A DNA stretch of 64,000 bases from Streptomyces sp. A 4/2 (GTDB taxonomy: Bacteria > Actinomycetota > Actinomycetes > Streptomycetales > Streptomycetaceae). The notes under the pieces were generated by a model. The model saw only the letters and a program-made list of their open reading frames with translations. It did not search any database and was not told the DNA's origin. Positions 59,903 to 64,000 of this stretch are shown one piece after another. The position numbers and the translations under genes were made by a program. The first letter of the stretch is position 1. Each line of letters starts with the position of its first letter. Location of the stretch: positions 62,001-126,000 of the forward strand of contig NZ_CALNVW010000050.1 in assembly GCF_940670765.1 (NCBI RefSeq). The letters run 5' to 3'.

Positions 59903-61008
59903 CCGTACAGCTCCTTGGCGATGATGGTGCGCTGGACCTCGGTGGCACCTTCGTAGATCCGTGGGGCACGGACCTCGCGGTAGAGGTGTTCGAGGAGGTG
60001 GCCGCGCTGGAGGGCGCGGGCGCCGTGCAGTTGGACGGCGGTGTCCACGACGTACTGGGCGGTCTCGGTGGCGAAGAGCTTGGCCATCGCGGAGTGCCTG
60101 GCGATGCCGGGGGCGCCGGTGTCGTACGCGGAGGCCGCGGCGTACACCAGCAGCCGGGCCGCTTCGGTACGGGTGGCCATCTCGGCGACCTGGTGGGCGA
60201 CCGCCTGGAGGTCCTTCAGCGGGCCGCCGAACGCGGAGCGCCGGGAGGTGTGGTAGCGGGTCGCGTCCAGCGCCGCCCGTGCCATGCCGACGGCGAAGGC
60301 GCCGACGCTGGGACGGAAGAGGTTCAGGGTGTTCATGGCGACCCGGAAGCCCCGGTCGGGCTCGCCCAGGACGTCCGCGGGCCCGACCGGGACGTCGGCG
60401 AAGTCCAGGGCGCCGATCGGGTGCGGGGACAGCATGTCCAGTGCGGTGCCCGTCAGTCCGGGACGGTCGGCGGGTACCAGGAACGCGGTGACTCCACGGG
60501 CCCCGGCGCCCTCGGTCGTGCGGGCGAAGACCGTGTAGAAGTCGGCCTCCGGGGCGTTGGAGATCCAGCACTTCTCCCCGGACAGCCGCCACCCCCCGCC
60601 GTCGGGCACGGCCTTCAGCGCGAGGGCCGCCGCATCCGATCCCGCGCCGGGCTCGCTCAGCGCGAAAGCGGCGACGGCGCGGCCCGCGATCACCTCGGGG
60701 AGCAGCCTCGCGCGCTGCCGCTCGGTGCCCGCCTGGACGAGCGGATACGTCCCCAGCCCCTGGAGGGCGAGGGCGGTCTCCGCCTCGGTGCAGCCGTACG
60801 CCAGGGACTCCCGCAGCAGGCAGAGGTCCAGCGCCCCGGCACTGAACAGCCGCTCCAGCAGGCCGAGTTCACCGAGGGCGGCGATCAGGGGGCGGTTGAC
60901 CCGGCCCGGCTCGCCCGCCGCGGCGAGCGGCGCGAACCGCTCCGCCGCGAGTGTGCGCAGCTCGGCGCACCACGTCTGCTGATCCTGGTCCAGCGCGAAT
61001 GCGCCCAT
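59899..61008 (-). CDS. Acyl-CoA dehydrogenase
   Basis: The protein has 369 aa. The FAD/acyl-CoA contact segment is AAFALSEPGAGSDAAAL and the strand WRLSGEKCWISNAPEADFYTVFAR. The C-terminal domain has FGGPLKDLQAVAHQVAEMATRTEAARLLVYAAA, VQLHGARALQRGHLLEHLYREVRAPRIYEGATEVQR, where Glu in IYEGATE is the catalytic base. It probably oxidises a reduced ring or side-chain CoA ester in the adjacent pathway. First gene of the minus-strand operon (dehydrogenase, RidA, hydrolase) and divergent from the ligase gene. Confidence 0.93.
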   Translation of the reverse strand: MGAFALDQDQQTWCAELRTLAAERFAPLAAAGEPGRVNRPLIAALGELGLLERLFSAGALDLCLLRESLAYGCTEAETALALQGLGTYPLVQAGTERQRARLLPEVIAGRAVAAFALSEPGAGSDAAALALKAVPDGGGWRLSGEKCWISNAPEADFYTVFARTTEGAGARGVTAFLVPADRPGLTGTALDMLSPHPIGALDFADVPVGPADVLGEPDRGFRVAMNTLNLFRPSVGAFAVGMARAALDATRYHTSRRSAFGGPLKDLQAVAHQVAEMATRTEAARLLVYAAASAYDTGAPGIARHSAMAKLFATETAQYVVDTAVQLHGARALQRGHLLEHLYREVRAPRIYEGATEVQRTIIAKELYG

Positions 61009-61033
61009 CGACGATCCCCTCTATCGTGAACCG

Positions 61034-61061
61034 TTGACTGTCGTCACACAAACGATACGCT
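61034..61061 (+). promoter_or_regulatory. Promoter of the aryl-CoA ligase gene
   Basis: TTGACT (61034-61039), 16-nt spacer, TACGCT (61056-61061). Transcription would start near 61068, which fits the ATG at 61091 and rules out the earlier in-frame starts. Confidence 0.6.
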
Positions 61062-61090
61062 CCATGGGCGACCAGGGAGGCGATCCCGTC

Positions 61091-62710
61091 ATGGAGCTGA
61101 AGACCTCAGCGCACGTCGACACCTTTCCCCGCGAACAGCTGCCGCCCGCCGATCAGTGGCCGGAGCTGCTCCTCGACTCTCCGGAGCTGTCCGACCCGCC
61201 CTGCCCGGACCGGCTCAACTGCGCCACGGAACTGCTCGACCGGACCATCGAGCGCTTCGGCGCCGACCGCCCCGTCTTCCGCACCGGGGACGGCGAGCTG
61301 TGGACGTACGGGGAACTCCAGGCCGAGGTCGGGCGTATCGCGCATGTCCTCACCTCGGACCTCGGGGTCGTGCCGGGCAACCGGGTGCTGCTGCGCGGAC
61401 CCACCACGCCGCGTCTCGCCGCCTGCTGGCTCGCGGTGCTGAAGGCGGGCGCGGTGGCGGTGACGGTGCTGGCCACCCAGCGGGCGCACGAGCTGGCCAC
61501 GATGTGCGACATCGCCCGCATCAGCCATGCGCTGTGCGACATCCGGTCCGTGGGCGATCTGGAGAAGGCGGAGGTTCCGGGGCTGCGGATCACCACGTAC
61601 GGCGGTGACGGCCCGGAGGATCTGCTGCGGCTGGCCGCCACCAGACCGGCGGTGTATCCGGCCGTCGAGACCTCGTCGGACGATGTCGCGCTGATCGCGT
61701 TCACCTCGGGAACGACGGGGCGGCCCAAGGGCTGTATGCACTTCCACCGTGACGTCCTGGCCGTCGCGGACACGTTCTCCCGGCACGTCCTGGAACCCCG
61801 CCCCGACGACGTCTTCGCGGGCAGCCCGCCGCTCGGCTTCACCTTCGGCCTGGGCGGTCTGGTGATCTTCCCGATGCGGGCGGGGGCTTCGGCACTGCTG
61901 CTCGAACAGTCCGGCCCCCGGCAGCTGCTGCCCGCGCTCGCCGAGCACCGGGTGTCGGTGCTGTTCACCGCGCCGACCGCGTACCGCACGATGCTGGACC
62001 GGCTGGGACCTGCCGGGGACGCGTACGACATCTCCGCCCTGCGGCGCTGTGTCTCGGCCGGTGAGAACCTTCCCGCGGCGACCTGGCGCGCCTGGCACGA
62101 ACGGACCGGGCTGCGGATCATCAACGGCATCGGCGCGACGGAGCTGTTGCACATCTTCGTCTCGGCTGCGGACGAGGCGATCCGTCCGGGGACCACGGGG
62201 GTGGCGGTTCCCGGCTGGCAGGCCCGGGTGGTGGACCGGTCGGGGCGGCCGGTCGCCGACGGTGAGCCGGGGCTGCTCGCGGTCCGCGGCCCGGTGGGCT
62301 GCCGCTATCTCTCCGACGAGCGGCAGTCGGAGTACGTCAGGGACGGCTGGAACCTGACCGGCGACACCTATGTGCGGGATCCGGACGGCTACTTCCGCTA
62401 CGTGGCCCGCGCCGACGACATGATCATTTCTGCCGGGTACAACATCGCGGGCCCCGAGGTCGAGGACGCGCTGCTGCGGCATCCCGACGTCCTGGAGGCG
62501 GCGGTGGTCGGGCGGCCGGACGCACGGCGGGGACAGGTGGTGGTGGCGTACGCGGTGCTGCGGGACGGCGCGGTACGGGACGCCGGGGCGCTGCGCGAGT
62601 TCGTGAAGTCCGAGCTGGCTCCGCACAAGTGCCCCCGGGAGGTGGTGTTCCTGGTCGCGCTGCCACGGACCGCGACGGGGAAACTCCAGAGGTTCCGGCT
62701 GCGGGAGTGA
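61091..62710 (+). CDS. Benzoate/2-aminobenzoate-CoA ligase family protein
   Basis: The protein has 539 aa. ATG at 61091 chosen from the promoter position and GGAGG 10 bp upstream. Adenylate-forming domain: P-loop IAFTSGTTGRPKGCMHFHRD (about 202-221), PPLGFTFGLGGLVIFPMRAGA, NGIGATELLHIFVSAA, GDTYVRDPDGYFRYVARADDMIISAGYNIAGPEVE and the C-terminal catalytic Lys in ATGKLQRF. The pattern is that of benzoate/aminobenzoate-CoA ligases. The partial salicylyl-/aminobenzoyl-CoA hydroxylase gene at the window end favours salicylate or anthranilate as substrate. Confidence 0.92.
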   Translation: MELKTSAHVDTFPREQLPPADQWPELLLDSPELSDPPCPDRLNCATELLDRTIERFGADRPVFRTGDGELWTYGELQAEVGRIAHVLTSDLGVVPGNRVLLRGPTTPRLAACWLAVLKAGAVAVTVLATQRAHELATMCDIARISHALCDIRSVGDLEKAEVPGLRITTYGGDGPEDLLRLAATRPAVYPAVETSSDDVALIAFTSGTTGRPKGCMHFHRDVLAVADTFSRHVLEPRPDDVFAGSPPLGFTFGLGGLVIFPMRAGASALLLEQSGPRQLLPALAEHRVSVLFTAPTAYRTMLDRLGPAGDAYDISALRRCVSAGENLPAATWRAWHERTGLRIINGIGATELLHIFVSAADEAIRPGTTGVAVPGWQARVVDRSGRPVADGEPGLLAVRGPVGCRYLSDERQSEYVRDGWNLTGDTYVRDPDGYFRYVARADDMIISAGYNIAGPEVEDALLRHPDVLEAAVVGRPDARRGQVVVAYAVLRDGAVRDAGALREFVKSELAPHKCPREVVFLVALPRTATGKLQRFRLRE

Positions 62711-62771
62711 CGCGGGGCTCCCCTCCCCGGCCCCGGAAATCGCGTGCCCCGCATGCCCGGCATCCTCCACC

Positions 62772-63635
62772 ATGTGGCCCATGGCCTGGACCTTCACGCA
62801 CGACCTCGACGCCTTCCTGACCATCGCGGCACCCTCGGCCTCCGACCGGCCTGCCGAAAACACCCTCGTGCTCAGCATCACCGCCGCTCTGCACCGCCAC
62901 GGCCCGCACTTCTACGGCGACGAACCGCCGCTCTTCGGCTGGTGGCGATCCCCCGACGACGTGGTGGACGGCACCGTGGTGTGGACTCCACCGCATGCCG
63001 TACAGGTCGGGGCGGTCCCCGACGAGGCCGTCGCGCCGCTCGCCGAGGCGTTCGGGGAGCTGGGGGTGTTCGGCGAGCTGGGGGTGACGGCCGTCAATGC
63101 GATGCGGTCCGTCGCCGATGCGCTCACCTCGGGCTGGCCGGACCGGGTCACCACCGGCGAGCAACGGCTGTACCGGCTGGCGGAGTTGATCCTGCCGTCG
63201 CCCGCCCCGCCGGGCCGGGCCCGTGTCGCCACGGCCGGTGACCGGGGACTGTTGGTCGAGTGGTACCGCGCCTTCGGCCGGGAAACCGGTCAGCCGGTGG
63301 ACCGGGTGGAGAGCACGGTGGACGACCGGCTCTCGTACGGCGGGCTGACCCTCTGGGAGTCCGGGGGCGTCCCCGTGTCGCTGGCCGGGGCGACCCGCCC
63401 CGGCGCGGGCACGGTCCGGGTCGCCCCCGTGTACACCCCGCCGGAGCTGCGCGGTCGCGGCTACGGGGCAGCGGTCACCGCGCACCTCAGCGGCGCGGCC
63501 CGGGACGCAGGCGCGGGTGAGGTGCTGCTCTTCACCGATCTGGCCAACCCGACCAGCAACGGCCTGTATCAGCGCATCGGTTACCGGCCGGTGGCCGACC
63601 GTGTCGTCGTCGCCAGGGCGCTCAGCCGAGTCTGA
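62772..63635 (+). CDS. GNAT-family N-acetyltransferase
   Basis: The protein has 287 aa. The N-terminal half (HDLDAFLTIAAPSASDRPAENTLVLSITAALHRHGPHFYG...) is a degenerate GNAT-like or regulatory domain. The C-terminal half is a full GNAT: VAPVYTPPELRGRGYGAAVTAHLSGAARDAG (acetyl-CoA loop RGRGYG) and LFTDLANPTSNGLYQRIGYRPV. ATG at 62772 or 62781 (the latter starting MAWTFTHD); no ribosome binding site helps. The substrate is unknown. It is 61 bp after the ligase gene and its 3' end overlaps the convergent hydroxylase gene by 14 bp. Confidence 0.85.
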   Translation: MWPMAWTFTHDLDAFLTIAAPSASDRPAENTLVLSITAALHRHGPHFYGDEPPLFGWWRSPDDVVDGTVVWTPPHAVQVGAVPDEAVAPLAEAFGELGVFGELGVTAVNAMRSVADALTSGWPDRVTTGEQRLYRLAELILPSPAPPGRARVATAGDRGLLVEWYRAFGRETGQPVDRVESTVDDRLSYGGLTLWESGGVPVSLAGATRPGAGTVRVAPVYTPPELRGRGYGAAVTAHLSGAARDAGAGEVLLFTDLANPTSNGLYQRIGYRPVADRVVVARALSRV

Positions 63636-63999
63636 GCCGCGGCTTCGGGTCGTCCGTCCTGCCCGTCCGTGGGGCGCGGCTGCCCGCCCGGTACGGGAGG
63701 GGCCAGGGCGCGCCGGGGCCCGCGTAGCCCTGTTCCGCGGCGGCGTGCAGTGTCCACTGCGGGTCGTAGAGGTGGGGGCGGGCCAGCGCGCACAGGTCCG
63801 TACGGCCCGCCAGGAGCAGGGAGTTGACGTCGTCCCAGGAGGAGATCGCGCCCACCGCGACGACCGGGACGCCGAGTTCGTTGCGGATGCGGTCGGCGTA
63901 CGGCGTCTGGTACGAGCGGCCGAATGCGGGCTGCTCGTCGGGGACGACCTGGCCCGTCGAGACGTCGATCGCGTCCGCGCCGTGAGCGGCGAAGGCACG
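63622..63999 (-). CDS. Salicylyl-/2-aminobenzoyl-CoA hydroxylase-oxidoreductase, C-terminal part only
   Basis: The frame is open through the window end; 125 residues are visible, ending at the stop 63624-63622. They form the end of an old-yellow-enzyme domain: HGADAIDVSTGQVVPDEQPAFGRSYQTPYADRIRNE, then VPVVAVGAISSWDDVNSLLLAGRTDLCALARPHLYDPQWTLHAAAEQGY. This matches bifunctional salicylyl-CoA 5-hydroxylase/2-aminobenzoyl-CoA monooxygenase-reductases, in which a FAD monooxygenase is fused to an OYE domain. The monooxygenase half lies beyond the window. It fits the neighbouring ligase and acyl-CoA dehydrogenase genes. Confidence 0.85.
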   Translation of the reverse strand, partial: RAFAAHGADAIDVSTGQVVPDEQPAFGRSYQTPYADRIRNELGVPVVAVGAISSWDDVNSLLLAGRTDLCALARPHLYDPQWTLHAAAEQGYAGPGAPWPLPYRAGSRAPRTGRTDDPKPRLRLG

Positions 64000-64000
64000 G

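Overview
The window is high-GC actinobacterial DNA and almost certainly comes from a Streptomyces chromosome core. The evidence is the strongly GC-biased third codon positions, frequent GTG/TTG starts, leaderless TAnnnT start signatures, a conservon (cvn) operon, an HTH-fused MurA-like gene and an ngcEFG/rok7B7/xylFGH block. From memory, the gene order resembles the SCO5995-SCO6045 part of S. coelicolor; this was not checked against any database. No tRNA, rRNA, CRISPR array, insertion sequence or integrase was seen.

Layout. 1-8.7 kb: a 5'-truncated DUF692 gene, a secreted TAP-type peptidase, and heme genes of the coproporphyrin route (hemQ, hemG/cgoX, hemE) interleaved with a DUF4349 lipoprotein and a CoA-disulfide-reductase-like flavoprotein. 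8.8-15.5 kb: DUF3000, an orphan LuxR-type response regulator, RNase D and the fadA-fadB beta-oxidation pair behind a palindrome-covered promoter. 15.6-26.1 kb: a wall polyol-phosphate (teichoic-acid-like) locus with a TagC-like propeller protein, a TagF-like polymerase, a Bcs1-like CDP-ribitol synthase, a two-domain glycosyltransferase, and an LCP ligase flanked by two paralogous beta-propeller proteins. 26.1-29.7 kb: an APC amino-acid permease and dxs. 29.8-43.8 kb: a sugar block with xylFGH, the ROK regulator, ngcEFG, a GH92 mannosidase and xylA, with candidate DasR-, LacI- and ROK-type operators. 43.9-50.5 kb: aconitase, a prokaryotic pentameric ligand-gated-channel homologue, a MarR/DUF6790 divergent pair around a perfect 26-bp palindrome, and a methyltransferase. 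50.5-58.6 kb: HTH-MurA, then a conservon (kinase-like ATPase, roadblock, DUF742, GTPase) running into two P450s, one lacking the ExxR motif, and an enoyl-CoA hydratase. 58.7-64 kb: a CoA-dependent aromatic-acid (anthranilate/salicylate type) gene set with an acyl-CoA dehydrogenase, RidA, an atypical alpha/beta hydrolase, an aryl-CoA ligase, a GNAT protein and the 3' end of a salicylyl-/aminobenzoyl-CoA hydroxylase.

Most transcription-unit ends carry long, perfect GC-rich stem-loops, often shared by convergent genes. The most notable items are the ligand-gated-channel homologue, the ExxR-less P450 in the conservon, the HTH-MurA fusion with a palindrome over its own promoter, the DasR-like box exactly on the ngcE -10, and the paired propeller proteins around the LCP gene.
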